Assembly (NCBI GenBank): GCA_963819845.1
Contig: CAWFXQ010000002.1
Coordinates: 181,001-245,000, forward strand
DNA from: DATAGF01 sp963819845
GTDB taxonomy: Bacteria; Actinomycetota; Thermoleophilia; Miltoncostaeales; Miltoncostaeaceae
Direction: 5' to 3'
Length of the DNA stretch: 64,000 nucleotides
The position numbers and the translations under genes are program-made. Below the pieces are notes generated by a model. It saw only the letters and a program-made list of their open reading frames with translations. It had not been told where the DNA came from and ran no database searches. Of the stretch, positions 34,916 to 43,335 are shown piece by piece (position 1 is the first letter of the stretch; each line of letters begins with the position of its first letter).

Positions 34916-36526
34916 GTTCGGGCTCATCTGCATGCCGCCGGCCGCCGAGCCCGGCTCCTCGGGCTTGTCGGCCACCACCGCCTCGGTGGTGATGATGTTC
35001 TTGGCGATCGAGGCGGCGTTCTGGAGGGCCGAGCGGGTGACCATGGCCGGGTCGATGATGCCGGCCTTGACCAGGTCAACGTACTGGCCGGTGTCCACGT
35101 CCAGGCCGATCCCCGGCTTCTTGGACTTGACCACGCCCACCACGACGCTCCCCTCCAGGCCGGCGTTCTCTGCCAGCTGGCGAAGCGGCTCCTCCAGGGC
35201 CCGGCGCACGATGCCCGCCCCGGTGGCCTCGTCGCCTTCCAGCTTGAGCTTGTCCAGGGCGCCGATGCTGTTGATCAGCACCACCCCCCCGCCGGGGACG
35301 ATCCCCTCCTCCAGGGCCGCCCGGGTGGCCTGCAGGGCGTCCTCGACCCGGTGCTTTCGCTCCTTCATCTCGGTCTCGGTGGCCGCCCCGACCTTGACCA
35401 CCGCCACCCCGCCGGCCAGCTTGGCCAGCCGCTCCTGGAGCTTCTCGCGGTCGAAGTCCGAGTCGGTGGTCTCGATCTCGGAGCGGATCTGCTTGATGCG
35501 GCCCTGGATCTCGGATCCCTCGCCGGCCCCGTCGATGACGGTGGTGGCGTCCTTTGAGACCACCACCCGCCGGGCCCGGCCCAGCTGGGAGACCTGGGCG
35601 TTTGCCAGCTTGAGGCCCATCTCCTCGCTGATCACCTCGCCGCCGGAGAGGATGGCGATGTCCTCCAGCATCCGCTTGCGCCGGTCGCCGAAGCCCGGGG
35701 CCTTGACGGCGATGCCGGTGAAGGTGCCGCGCAGCTTGTTGACGATCAGGGTCGCCAGGGCCTCGCCCTCGACGTCCTCGGCGATCACCAGCAGCGGCCG
35801 GCCCTGGCCGATCACCTGCTCCAGCAGGGGCAGGATGTCCTGCACGCTGGAGATCTTGCCCCCGTGGATGAGCAGGAAGGGGTCGTCCAGCACCGCCTCC
35901 ATGCGCTCCTGGTCGGTGACCATGTAGGGGCTCATGTAGCCGCGGTCGAACTGCATGCCCTCGGTGAACTCGAGCTCGATGCCGAAGGTCTGGCCCTCCT
36001 CGACGTTGACCACGCCGTCCTTGCCGACCTTCTCGATGGCGTCGGCGATCACGTCGCCGATGGCCCGGTCGCGGGAGGAGATGGTGGCCACGCGGGCGAT
36101 GTCCTCCTTGCCGGCGACCTCCTTGGACTGGGCGGCGATCTGGTCCACCACCAGGTCCACGGCGGCCTCGATGCCGCGCTTGAGGCCCATCGGGTTGGCG
36201 CCGGCGGCCACGTTCTTGAGGCCCTCGCGCACGATCGCCTGGGCCAGCAGGGTGGCGGTGGTGGTGCCGTCGCCGGCCACGTCGTTGGTGGCCGTGGCCA
36301 CCTCGCGCACCAGCTGGGCGCCCTGGTTCTCGAAGACGTCCTCGACCTCGATCTCGCGGGCGATGGTGACGCCGTCGTTGGTGATGGTGGGCGCGCCGAA
36401 CTTCTTGTCGAGCACCACGTAGCGGCCCTTGGGGCCCAGGGTGACCTTGACCGCGTCGGCCAGGGTGTTGACCCCGCGCTCCAGCGAGCGGCGGGCGTCC
36501 TCGTTGAACTTGAGCAGCTTGGCCAT
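34880..36526 (-). CDS. groEL: Chaperonin GroEL (Hsp60)
   Basis: 548 residues, full length. The ATP-binding motifs VTLGPKGRYVVL and VAGDGTTTATLLAQAI, the PGGGVVLINS equatorial segment and the Gly/Met-rich tail GGMGMGGGMM are all present. It assembles as a double seven-membered ring that folds cytosolic proteins with GroES. The gene follows groES by 63 nt under the CIRCE operator. Codons are uniformly GC-ending, as expected for a highly expressed gene. A second 3'-end copy lies 4.2 kb away, so a second groEL may once have existed in this neighbourhood. Confidence 0.98.
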   Translation of the reverse strand: MAKLLKFNEDARRSLERGVNTLADAVKVTLGPKGRYVVLDKKFGAPTITNDGVTIAREIEVEDVFENQGAQLVREVATATNDVAGDGTTTATLLAQAIVREGLKNVAAGANPMGLKRGIEAAVDLVVDQIAAQSKEVAGKEDIARVATISSRDRAIGDVIADAIEKVGKDGVVNVEEGQTFGIELEFTEGMQFDRGYMSPYMVTDQERMEAVLDDPFLLIHGGKISSVQDILPLLEQVIGQGRPLLVIAEDVEGEALATLIVNKLRGTFTGIAVKAPGFGDRRKRMLEDIAILSGGEVISEEMGLKLANAQVSQLGRARRVVVSKDATTVIDGAGEGSEIQGRIKQIRSEIETTDSDFDREKLQERLAKLAGGVAVVKVGAATETEMKERKHRVEDALQATRAALEEGIVPGGGVVLINSIGALDKLKLEGDEATGAGIVRRALEEPLRQLAENAGLEGSVVVGVVKSKKPGIGLDVDTGQYVDLVKAGIIDPAMVTRSALQNAASIAKNIITTEAVVADKPEEPGSAAGGMQMSPNMGGMGMGGGMM

Positions 36527-36589
36527 CTCTGGCGCGTCTCCTTGGGTCTGCGGTAAGCGGGCGGTGCGCCGACGGGGTTCGCGGCGGCG

Positions 36590-36949
36590 CTACTTCTTCT
36601 TGGCCGTCGTCTTCTTGGCGGCGGGCTTGCGCGAGGCCGTGCGCTTGGCGGGGGCCTTCGGGGTGGCGGCGATGCGCGCGAGGATGTCGTTCTCGCTGAG
36701 GATCAGGACCTCCTCGCCCTCCAGCTTCACCTCGGTGCCGCCGTACTTCGAGTAGATGACCTCGTCGCCGTCGGAGACGTCGAGCGGGATGCGCTCGCCG
36801 TCGACGATGCGACCCTCGCCGACGGCCACGACGACGCCGCGCTGGGGCTTTTCCTGCGCCGTGTCGGGCAGCACGATGCCGCTGGCGGTGACGTCCTCCT
36901 GGTCCACGGTCCTGACGATCACGCGATCGCCCAGGGGCTTGAGCTTCAT
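36590..36949 (-). CDS. groES: Co-chaperonin GroES with Lys/Ala-rich C-terminal extension
   Basis: 119 residues. Residues 1-95 are a normal GroES (KLKPLGDRVIVRTVDQEDVT, mobile loop with SGIVLPDTAQEKPQRGVV, then SKYGGTEVKLEGEEVLILSE) that caps GroEL. Family members usually end there, at 95-100 residues. This one continues with PKAPAKRTASRKPAAKKTTA and a final KKK, a histone-H1-like basic tail of the type found on actinobacterial DNA- or RNA-binding proteins. The tail would project from the heptamer rim. First gene of the groES-groEL operon with CIRCE upstream. Confidence 0.96.
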   Translation of the reverse strand: MKLKPLGDRVIVRTVDQEDVTASGIVLPDTAQEKPQRGVVVAVGEGRIVDGERIPLDVSDGDEVIYSKYGGTEVKLEGEEVLILSENDILARIAATPKAPAKRTASRKPAAKKTTAKKK

Positions 36950-37016
36950 CGGCCCTCCCGGGTCGAGTGGGTGGCACTCCGGGAGCGCGCCGCGCGGAGA
37001 GCGCGGGGCGCGCGCC

Positions 37017-37042
37017 TTGGCACTCGCGGGACGAGAGTGCCA
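37017..37042. promoter_or_regulatory. CIRCE operator for HrcA upstream of groES
   Basis: TGGCACTC (37018-37025), a 9-nt spacer, GAGTGCCA (37035-37042). This matches the CIRCE consensus GCACTC-N9-GAGTGC with longer arms, placed 68 nt before the groES start. Control of groESL by the heat-shock repressor HrcA follows from established knowledge; hrcA is not in this window. Confidence 0.92.
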
Positions 37043-37082
37043 GGGACAGGTTACCGAACGCTTCCGGCGCCCGCCAGGACGA

Positions 37083-37415
37083 TCAGCCGGACGGGCCGCG
37101 CAGGACCGCCGCGCGCCCGCGGTCGCCGTCGCGCACGAACACCCACCAGAGGTAGAACCCGTCGCGGCTGTCGGACGTGATCGCGGCCGCGGGGCCGGGC
37201 GGCGGGCCCGGCTCGGCCTCGAACAGCCGCCGGGCGACGGCCTCGGGGTCGAGGCCCTCGATCCCCCACTCCGCCAGGGCCGCGGAGGCGGCGGCGGGCG
37301 GGCTCGTGCCCCCGCCGGCGTACGCCGCGCCGCACGCCGGGCACGTGCCGGGGGCCGGCTCGGGGCCGTCGGCGACGGCGGCCCCGCAGAGGGGGCAGGT
37401 CAGCCGGACGCTCAC
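37083..37415 (-). CDS. Small zinc-ribbon protein of unknown function
   Basis: 110 residues. An N-terminal CPLCGAAV...CPACGAAY pair makes a zinc ribbon in the first 32 residues. A helical Ala-rich stretch then leads to a C-terminal GFYLWWVFVRDGDRGRAAVL that resembles a small beta-sheet. I do not recognise the family. It lies upstream of groES on the same strand and beyond CIRCE, and 10 nt downstream of a membrane protein gene, with which it is probably co-transcribed. Confidence 0.65.
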   Translation of the reverse strand: MSVRLTCPLCGAAVADGPEPAPGTCPACGAAYAGGGTSPPAAASAALAEWGIEGLDPEAVARRLFEAEPGPPPGPAAAITSDSRDGFYLWWVFVRDGDRGRAAVLRGPSG

Positions 37416-37425
37416 CCGGGAACGC

Positions 37426-38139
37426 CTAGACGGCGATCGGCAGGATCAGCGAGAGGGCCGCTGCCACGGCCGCGCCGATCGCCAGCCACGGGACCCCCCG
37501 CCCGCCGGTGAGGCGCCAGAAGGCGAGCCCGCACAGGGTTCCGGCCACGCCCGCCAGCACGATCAGCACGACCTGCGCCCCCTCGGCGAGCTCGCGCGAC
37601 AACCCCACTCCCGCGAGCACCGCCGTCAGGGCGCAGCCGAGGACGACCGACTCGACCCCCTCCACCTCGCCGCGGCGCAGACGCAGCGTCTCGTCGCCGA
37701 GCCAGAGGCCGGCGAGCACGTTCCAGGCGGCCAGGATGATCGTCGTGGTCGCGCGGTCGTCGGGGTCGGTCCCCAGCCAGTCGCCGCCGAGGTAGACGCC
37801 CAGCGCGAGCGCGGCGACGGCCAGCACGCCGAGCGCGGGCCAGGCGAGGCCGATGAGGCGGCGCTGGCCCTCGTCGAGCTCGGAGGGCGACGGGAGCTCG
37901 GCCGGGCCCCGGCGCAGGGGCCGGCCGGCGGCGGCCCTCCGGCGCAGGATCAGCACGCCGGCGCCGAAGGCGGCCAGGCCCACGACGGCCCCGATCGCGA
38001 GGGACGGCCAGGCGGCGTCGGCCGGGTTGGCGCCCGCCAGCCGCATCGCGTTGTAGACCACGAGCCACCCGATGGCGACCGAGGCGATCAGCCACGACAG
38101 CGTCCGCGACCCGGCCGCTGGCCGGCCGTCGGCCGTCAC
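37426..38139 (-). CDS. Integral membrane protein of unknown function
   Basis: 237 residues with about seven hydrophobic segments: SWLIASVAIGWLVVYNAMRL, SLAIGAVVGLAAFGAGVLIL, LIGLAWPALGVLAVAALALG, TTTIILAAWNVLAGLWLG, VVLGCALTAVLAGVGL, VVLIVLAGVAGTLCGLAF and a C-terminal WLAIGAAVAAALSLILPIAV. A charged loop (RRRAAAGRPLRRGPAELPSP) follows the second segment. No transporter or enzyme signature is recognised. Start ATG 38139; it may be in one transcript with the zinc-ribbon gene. Confidence 0.7.
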   Translation of the reverse strand: MTADGRPAAGSRTLSWLIASVAIGWLVVYNAMRLAGANPADAAWPSLAIGAVVGLAAFGAGVLILRRRAAAGRPLRRGPAELPSPSELDEGQRRLIGLAWPALGVLAVAALALGVYLGGDWLGTDPDDRATTTIILAAWNVLAGLWLGDETLRLRRGEVEGVESVVLGCALTAVLAGVGLSRELAEGAQVVLIVLAGVAGTLCGLAFWRLTGGRGVPWLAIGAAVAAALSLILPIAV

Positions 38140-38196
38140 GACCTCACGGTCCGGCGGCGGGTCGCGAGCGGGTGCCGTGCCACATGCGCGGGAAAC

Positions 38197-38787
38197 CTAC
38201 TGGACGCCGCGCAGGCCGAGCAGCTCGGCCAACCGCCGCGCAGCCCGGCCGCGGTGCGAGATGGCCGCCTTCTCGTCGCGGCTCATCTCGGCCATCGAGC
38301 GGTCCGAGCCCTCGGGGATGAAGAGCGGGTCGTAGCCGAAGCCCTCCGAGCCGCGCATGGCGGGCGCGATCGCGCCCGGGCAGACGCCCGTGGCCACGAG
38401 CACCTCGTCGGCCGGGCCGAGACCCACCAGCACGCACACGAAGGCCGCCCGGCGATCCTCGGCGCCCTCCAGCTCCTCCAGCAAGCGCCGGCAGTTGTCG
38501 GCGTAGGTCGCGTCGGGCCCCGCGTAGCGCGAGCTGAACACGCCCGGCCGGCCGTCGAGCGCGTGCACCGACAGGCCCGAGTCGTCGGCCACCACCACCG
38601 CGTCGCCGGGCGCCTCGGGGCGGAGCGCGGCCGCCTTGATCCAGGCGTTCTGCAGGAGGGTGGTGCCGGTCTCGGCGGGGTCGAAGCCCACGGGCGCCCC
38701 GCTCACCTCCGCCCCGGGCAGGAGGGGCTCGAGCTCGACAACCTTGTCGGCGTTGCCGGTGGCGAGGACGACCTTGGTCGCGCTCAC
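38197..38787 (-). CDS. rdgB: Non-canonical purine NTP pyrophosphatase (XTP/dITPase)
   Basis: 196 residues, HAM1/RdgB family, removing dITP and XTP from the nucleotide pool. The N-terminus KVVLATGNADKVVELEPLL has Thr/Gly/Asn as the usual substrate loop. VVADDSGLSVHALDGRPGVF carries the Asp/Ser pair, and GFGYDPLFIPEG with SHRGRAARRL ends the family pattern. GTG 38787 overlaps the TGA of rph (GTGA), the common rph-rdgB arrangement. Confidence 0.95.
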   Translation of the reverse strand: MSATKVVLATGNADKVVELEPLLPGAEVSGAPVGFDPAETGTTLLQNAWIKAAALRPEAPGDAVVVADDSGLSVHALDGRPGVFSSRYAGPDATYADNCRRLLEELEGAEDRRAAFVCVLVGLGPADEVLVATGVCPGAIAPAMRGSEGFGYDPLFIPEGSDRSMAEMSRDEKAAISHRGRAARRLAELLGLRGVQ

Positions 38788-39515
38788 GCCGCCGCGCCCG
38801 CGGCGGCGACCGCGGCGAGCTGGGCCGCCGTGAGCTCGCGCACGCCGGCGTCGGCCAGGTCGAGCAGGACGTCGAGCTCGGCGCGCGAGAAGGTCTGGCC
38901 CTCCGCCGTGGCCTGCACCTCCACCAGCCGGCCGGCGCCGGTCATCACGACGTTCATGTCCGACTCCGCCCCGGCGTCCTCCACGTAGGCGAGGTCGAGC
39001 AGCGGCGCGGCGTCGACCATGCCGACGCTGATCGCGGCAACGGAGTCCCGGAGCGGCAGCTCGGCGAGCGCCCCGCCCTCGATCCGCCGCGAGAGCGCCT
39101 GGTGCAGCGCCACCCAGGCGCCGCAGATCGACGCGCACCGCGTTCCGCCGTCGGCCTGGAGCACGTCGCAGTCGAGCCAGACGGTGCGCTCGCCGAGGGC
39201 GTCGAGGTCGACCACGGCCCGCAATGAGCGCCCGATGAGGCGCTGGATCTCGGTGGTGCGCCCGTCGGGCCGGCCCTTGGCCACGTCGCGCGGCTTCCGC
39301 TCGCCCGTGGAGCCGGGGAGCATGCCGTACTCGGCCGTCACCCACCCCCGCCCGCGCCCCCGCATCCACGGCGGGACGGCCTCGTCGACCGACGCCGTGC
39401 AGATCACGCGGGTGCGCCCGACGGAGATCAGGGCGCTGCCGTCCGCGGTCTCGACGAACCCCGGGAGGATCTCCACCGGGCGCAGCTGGTCGGCGCGTCG
39501 TCCGTCGGATCGCAT
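38784..39515 (-). CDS. rph: Ribonuclease PH
   Basis: 243 residues. Phosphorolytic 3'-to-5' exoribonuclease that trims tRNA precursors. Full family pattern: RSDGRRADQLRPVEILPGFV, then the MLPGSTGER phosphate site, RTTEIQRLIGRSLRAVVDL and the CDVLQADGGTRCASICGA core. The C-terminus carries the family segment VEVQATAEGQTFSR. Forms a hexamer in the cytosol. Coupled to rdgB by a 4-nt overlap and divergent from the sirtuin. Confidence 0.96.
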   Translation of the reverse strand: MRSDGRRADQLRPVEILPGFVETADGSALISVGRTRVICTASVDEAVPPWMRGRGRGWVTAEYGMLPGSTGERKPRDVAKGRPDGRTTEIQRLIGRSLRAVVDLDALGERTVWLDCDVLQADGGTRCASICGAWVALHQALSRRIEGGALAELPLRDSVAAISVGMVDAAPLLDLAYVEDAGAESDMNVVMTGAGRLVEVQATAEGQTFSRAELDVLLDLADAGVRELTAAQLAAVAAAGAAA

Positions 39516-39542
39516 CTCCGGCAGGTTAGCCTTCCCGGCCGG

Positions 39543-40304
39543 ATGCCCCGGGGAGCCCAGACGGCGCGCGACCTGGCCGCCGCCCTGGCGGCCTCCCGGT
39601 ACGCGGTCGTGCTGACCGGCGCCGGCATCTCCACCGAGAGCGGCATCCCCGACTTCCGCTCGGCGGGAGGGCTGTGGGAGCGCTACGACCCGATGGAGGT
39701 CGCCTCGCTGAGCACCTTCCTGAGCGAGCCCGAGCGCTTCTGGAGCTTCCACCGCCCCCGCATCGACCTGCTCTCGGGCGTGGAGCCCAACCCGGCCCAC
39801 CTGGCGGTGGCCGAGCTCGAGCGGCGCGGCGTGGTGCGCGCCGTGGTGACCCAGAACATCGACCGGCTGCACGCGAAGGCCGGCAGCGACCCGATCGAGG
39901 TGCACGGGGCGCTCGACCGGGGCCAGTGCCTGCGCTGCGACGCCCGCGTGAGCATCGACGAGCTCGTCGCGCGGGCCGACGCGGCCGGCGACGGCGTGCC
40001 GCGCTGCGCCTGCGGGTTCCCGATGAAGAGCGGCGTCGTCCTGTTCGGCGAGGCTCTCCCCGCCGAGGCGATCGAGGCCGCGTTCGACCACGCCGAGCGG
40101 GCCGACCTGATGCTGGTGATCGGCAGCTCGCTCCTGGTCGCGCCGGTGAGCCGGCTGCCGCGCGTGGTCCTCGACAACGGCGGCGCACTGGCCATCCTCA
40201 CCGAGAGCGAGACCCCCTACGACGACCTCGCCGGCGTGCGCCTGCACGGGAAGGCGGCGACCCAGCTGCCTGAGGCGGTGGCGGCCCTCGACGCCCTCCG
40301 CTGA
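39543..40304 (+). CDS. Sir2-family NAD-dependent protein deacylase
   Basis: 253 residues. NAD-binding GAGISTESGIPDFRS, substrate-channel TQNIDRLH, catalytic His in EVHGALDRG, four zinc Cys (CLRC and CACG) and the C-terminal GSSLLVAPVSRLP match class III/U bacterial sirtuins. It removes acetyl or other acyl groups from lysines while consuming NAD. No acetyltransferase or acetyl-CoA synthetase gene is nearby to suggest a target. ATG 39543 starts 27 nt from the divergent rph start. Confidence 0.93.
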   Translation: MPRGAQTARDLAAALAASRYAVVLTGAGISTESGIPDFRSAGGLWERYDPMEVASLSTFLSEPERFWSFHRPRIDLLSGVEPNPAHLAVAELERRGVVRAVVTQNIDRLHAKAGSDPIEVHGALDRGQCLRCDARVSIDELVARADAAGDGVPRCACGFPMKSGVVLFGEALPAEAIEAAFDHAERADLMLVIGSSLLVAPVSRLPRVVLDNGGALAILTESETPYDDLAGVRLHGKAATQLPEAVAALDALR

Positions 40305-40318
40305 GGCCGGCCTGAGAG

Positions 40319-41609
40319 CTACGCGGGCCGCTCCAGGCGCCCCGCAGCGGGGGTCGGCTCCAGGGCGAGGCGCTTCTCGGGCGGCCCGGCCGGGGGCTCC
40401 AGGCGCCGGGCCATGGCGATGAACGGCAGCGCGATCGCCGACAGGCCGGCCGACAGCACGTAGGAGGCGGGGTAGCCCCAGACGTCGGCGGCGCGCCCGA
40501 GGATGGGCTGCGCCACCACCCCGCCGGCCGACGACATCAGCGAGTCGAACGACAGGATCGTCGCGCGCTGCTGGGACGGGATGCAGTCGTTGATGTAGGC
40601 CTGGCGGATCGGCACGGACGCCGCGAACAGCAGGCCCCAGACCACGATCAGGGCGATGACCGCGCCGAAGCTCTCGACGAGGCCGATCAGCAGCAGGGTC
40701 ACGACGCTCAGCGCCTGCGCCGCCAGCAGCGCCGAGGTGCGGCGCTGGAAGCGGGCGCGGATCGCCGGCGCGACCACGCCGCCCACGATCTGCGCGCCGG
40801 CCACGATGGCGGCCACCAGGCCGGCGACGCCGTACGCCTCCGGGTCGCCGTAGAGCTCGAGCAGGTAGGGCTGGAGGGCGTAGAAGACGTAGATGCCCAC
40901 GCCGCCCGTGAAGGGCGCGGCGAGCATCAGGTAGCGCACCCGCGGCACGCGCCAGCCGTACTCGATCGAGTCGGCCGTGATCTTGCGGATCTCGTCGACC
41001 GCCCGGCCGTCCCGCTGGGGCGTGAAGCCGATGTCGCGCATCAGGGCGAAGGCCAGGACGAACATCCCGGCGAGGATGACCGCGCGCAGGACGAAGGGCA
41101 CGCCGAGGTTGGTGAGCTGGGCGATGTAGCCGCCCGCCACCGACCCGGTGAGCATCCCCACGCCGGTGAGGATCTGCGCCGCGGGCGAAGACCGGGTCGA
41201 GCGGCCCGTCGTAGCCGGTGGCCCGCAGCGCGTCGACGACCCAGGCCTCGGTGGCCCCGGAGAAGAAGGTGAAGCCGAGGCCGATCAGCAGCGAGACCAG
41301 CGCCCAGGCCCAGAAGGGCGACTCCGCGTACCAGAGCAGGACGTAGAGGGCGGTGGAGACCGCCAGCGTGACCGTGCCGAGCAGGAACGACGCCCGCCGG
41401 CCCCACATGTCGGCCACGATGCCCGTGGGCACCTCGAACAGCACCATCCCGGCGGTGAAGAACGCGTTCGCCGCGAAGGCCTCGAGGTTCGACAGCCCGG
41501 CGTCGAGCAGGAAGATCGTGTTGATCCCCCAGATCAGCGACGCGGCGAGCGTGTTGCCGAGGATCAGCGCGTAGTAGGTGCGCCGGATCGTCGAGGGCGT
41601 CTCCGTCAT
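40319..41609 (-). CDS. MFS transporter, frame broken near 41180
   Basis: About 430 residues, twelve membrane segments. The N-terminal half from ATG 41609 has YYALILGNTLAASLIWGINT and the loop motif FEVPTGIVADMWGRRASFLL (cytoplasmic loop 2-3 signature). The C-terminal half (from GMLTGSVAGGYIAQLTNLG) is in another frame. Removing one C of the pair at 41179-41180 joins the halves through FARAQILTGVG. The C-terminus is short and basic (EKRLALEPTPAAGRLERPA). Substrate unknown, no partner gene beside it. The break may be an assembly error, since both halves are well conserved. Confidence 0.83.
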
Positions 41610-41669
41610 TAGTTCGACGACAATAGAACTCTCGAGGCGGCGCGGCCCCTGTCGGCGCCGCGGGGGCGA

Positions 41670-42086
41670 TCAGCCCAGGCTGCCCCGCTCCGCGACCCAG
41701 CGGGTGGGCTGCCCGGTGATCTCCGCGATCCGGTCGAAGTCCTCGTCGTAGTGGAGGACCTCCGCCCCGGCCGACTCGGCCGCCGCGGCCGCCAGGAGGT
41801 CGGTGTGCGTGACCGACCGCTGGTGCGCACCGCCCTTCCCGGCGAGACGCTCGTAGACGTCCAGCGCGCGCTCCCACTCCCCGAGGCCGACGGGCAGTAT
41901 CATCTGAGCCTCGAACCCCTGCCGCACGACGCGAAAGTCCTCGGCGTTGCGCGCGCTGTAGAGGATCTCGAGCATCACCGGGTGGCACGTCGCCGAGAGC
42001 CCCGTGAGCACGAGGCGCGCGATCTCGCCCTCGACGGCCTCGGACCGGTAGCGCCAGCCCCAGGCCGAGCTGTCGATGAGGCTCAC
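41670..42086 (-). CDS. vapC: VapC-type PIN-domain toxin ribonuclease
   Basis: 138 residues. PIN fold with the first acidic residue in LIDSSAWGWRYR, a central helix with EILYSARNAEDF, and the C-terminal pair in SVTHTDLLAAAAAESAGAEV and HYDEDFDRIAEIT (Asp at the active site). Toxins of this family cleave tRNA or rRNA. The GTG start overlaps the TGA of the antitoxin (GTGA), the standard coupling for VapBC. Upstream it is flanked by the MFS gene. Confidence 0.87.
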   Translation of the reverse strand: MSLIDSSAWGWRYRSEAVEGEIARLVLTGLSATCHPVMLEILYSARNAEDFRVVRQGFEAQMILPVGLGEWERALDVYERLAGKGGAHQRSVTHTDLLAAAAAESAGAEVLHYDEDFDRIAEITGQPTRWVAERGSLG

Positions 42087-42304
42087 CACCGCCCCGTGCG
42101 CCCTCGCCGAATCGTCTCGAGGACCTCCGGGGTCAGGTCCGACAGGTCCGCCGCCAACAGCCGCTCGACTCGGTGGAGCCGGACGACCTCGGCGAGGGCG
42201 GCGTTCAGCGTCTCGGTCGTCGACCCGGTGGAGAGCGCCTCCTGGGCTGCGGCGAGGAGATCGGCGTCGGCGTTGAAGGTGACACGCTTGGTGGTGGTCG
42301 GCAT
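42083..42304 (-). CDS. vapB: VapB-type antitoxin
   Basis: 73 residues from ATG 42304. An RHH-like N-terminus (KRVTFNADADLLAAAQEALS) and helix TETLNAALAEVVRLHRVERL are typical of VapB/DUF2191 antitoxins. The tail (DLTPEVLETIRRGRTGRW) would bind the toxin. Longer starts at 42319 and 42355 are in frame. A 7-nt direct repeat CATGATC at 42302 and 42323, one pair of helical turns apart, covers the start and may be an operator. Confidence 0.8.
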   Translation of the reverse strand: MPTTTKRVTFNADADLLAAAQEALSTGSTTETLNAALAEVVRLHRVERLLAADLSDLTPEVLETIRRGRTGRW

Positions 42305-42396
42305 GATCGTCACCATCCTCATCATGATCCGCGAGCGGGCGTCGCGATACAGCACGAGAGCGTGTCAACATGCGCACTGCTGCGCAACATGAGTTC

Positions 42397-43335
42397 TCAC
42401 ACGCGGCCGTCGAGCCAGCTCACGACCGCCTCGGTGAGGGCCTCGTCGCAGCCCGTGAAGACGTGGTCGGCGCCCGGGATCGTCTCGCGCATCACGCTGG
42501 GGCAGTCGCCATTGCGGGCGAGGCCCTCGAGCTGGGGGCCCTCGCTGGCGCGCACGAGCTCGTCCGCGCCCGCCTGGACCAGCGCCAGCGGGACGGTGAC
42601 CGACCCGATCCGCAGGAGCGACTCGGCGTGTGGCGCCCGCGGGCCGCGCGAGAACCACCAGGTGCGGTAGGTCCACACCTCCCCGTTGACCGGCCGGTCG
42701 CCGAACCCGCGCGCCCGGCGCACCACGAAGATGCGGTCCCGCTCGGGCGACTCGTAGTCGGGGGCGAGACGCAGGTGGGCCGCGTCCGCCACCTCGGCGT
42801 AGGTGGGGTCGGAGTCGTAGTGGTCCCAGCGCAGGCGCAGGGCGGCCGGAAGCGACGCCGGGTGCGCCAGCGTGCAGACCCCCACGACGTCGGCGGGCCG
42901 CCGCAGGGCCTGGTAGTGGGTCACCATCGTCGCGCCGAGGCTGAAGCCCAGCAGGACGATCCGGGTGAAGCCGCGGCGGCGCAGGACGTCGAGGGCGGCG
43001 TCGAGGTCCAGGGGGGTCCGGTGCATGAGCCCGCCCCCGAAGATCACCCCGTAGTTGGCCATCCGCGTGTTGACCGACATCACGGTGAAGCCGGCGTTGG
43101 CGAGGCCGAACGCGATGCGCCGCGGGACCCCGGTGATGTAGTTGCCCACCGACCCGTGCACCGCCAGCACCGCCAGGCGCCGCCGGGGCGACCCGCGGCC
43201 GGGCCGGAAGATCATCCCGTCCCAGTGGTGGCCGTCCACGGTCCGGGTGACGACGAGGTCGACCCCGAGCGCCCGGTCGTCGGCGCCGAACACCGGCGCC
43301 CGGCGCCGCCCACCGCGCTCGACCACGCGGGCCAC
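42397..43335 (-). CDS. Alpha/beta hydrolase (first of two tandem paralogues, 3' gene)
   Basis: 312 residues from GTG 43335, which overlaps the TAG of the neighbour by one base. Nucleophile elbow GFSLGATMV, an oxyanion region HGSVGNYITGVPRRIAFGLA and a late Asp/His pair (AGADELVRASEGPQ and IPGADHVFTGCDE) are visible. Both it and the upstream paralogue share TYRTWW(F/H)SRGP and the elbow G(F/Y)S(L/S)GAT. Likely an esterase or lipase-type enzyme in the cytosol; substrate unknown. 42305-42396 is non-coding. Confidence 0.82.
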   Translation of the reverse strand: MARVVERGGRRRAPVFGADDRALGVDLVVTRTVDGHHWDGMIFRPGRGSPRRRLAVLAVHGSVGNYITGVPRRIAFGLANAGFTVMSVNTRMANYGVIFGGGLMHRTPLDLDAALDVLRRRGFTRIVLLGFSLGATMVTHYQALRRPADVVGVCTLAHPASLPAALRLRWDHYDSDPTYAEVADAAHLRLAPDYESPERDRIFVVRRARGFGDRPVNGEVWTYRTWWFSRGPRAPHAESLLRIGSVTVPLALVQAGADELVRASEGPQLEGLARNGDCPSVMRETIPGADHVFTGCDEALTEAVVSWLDGRV

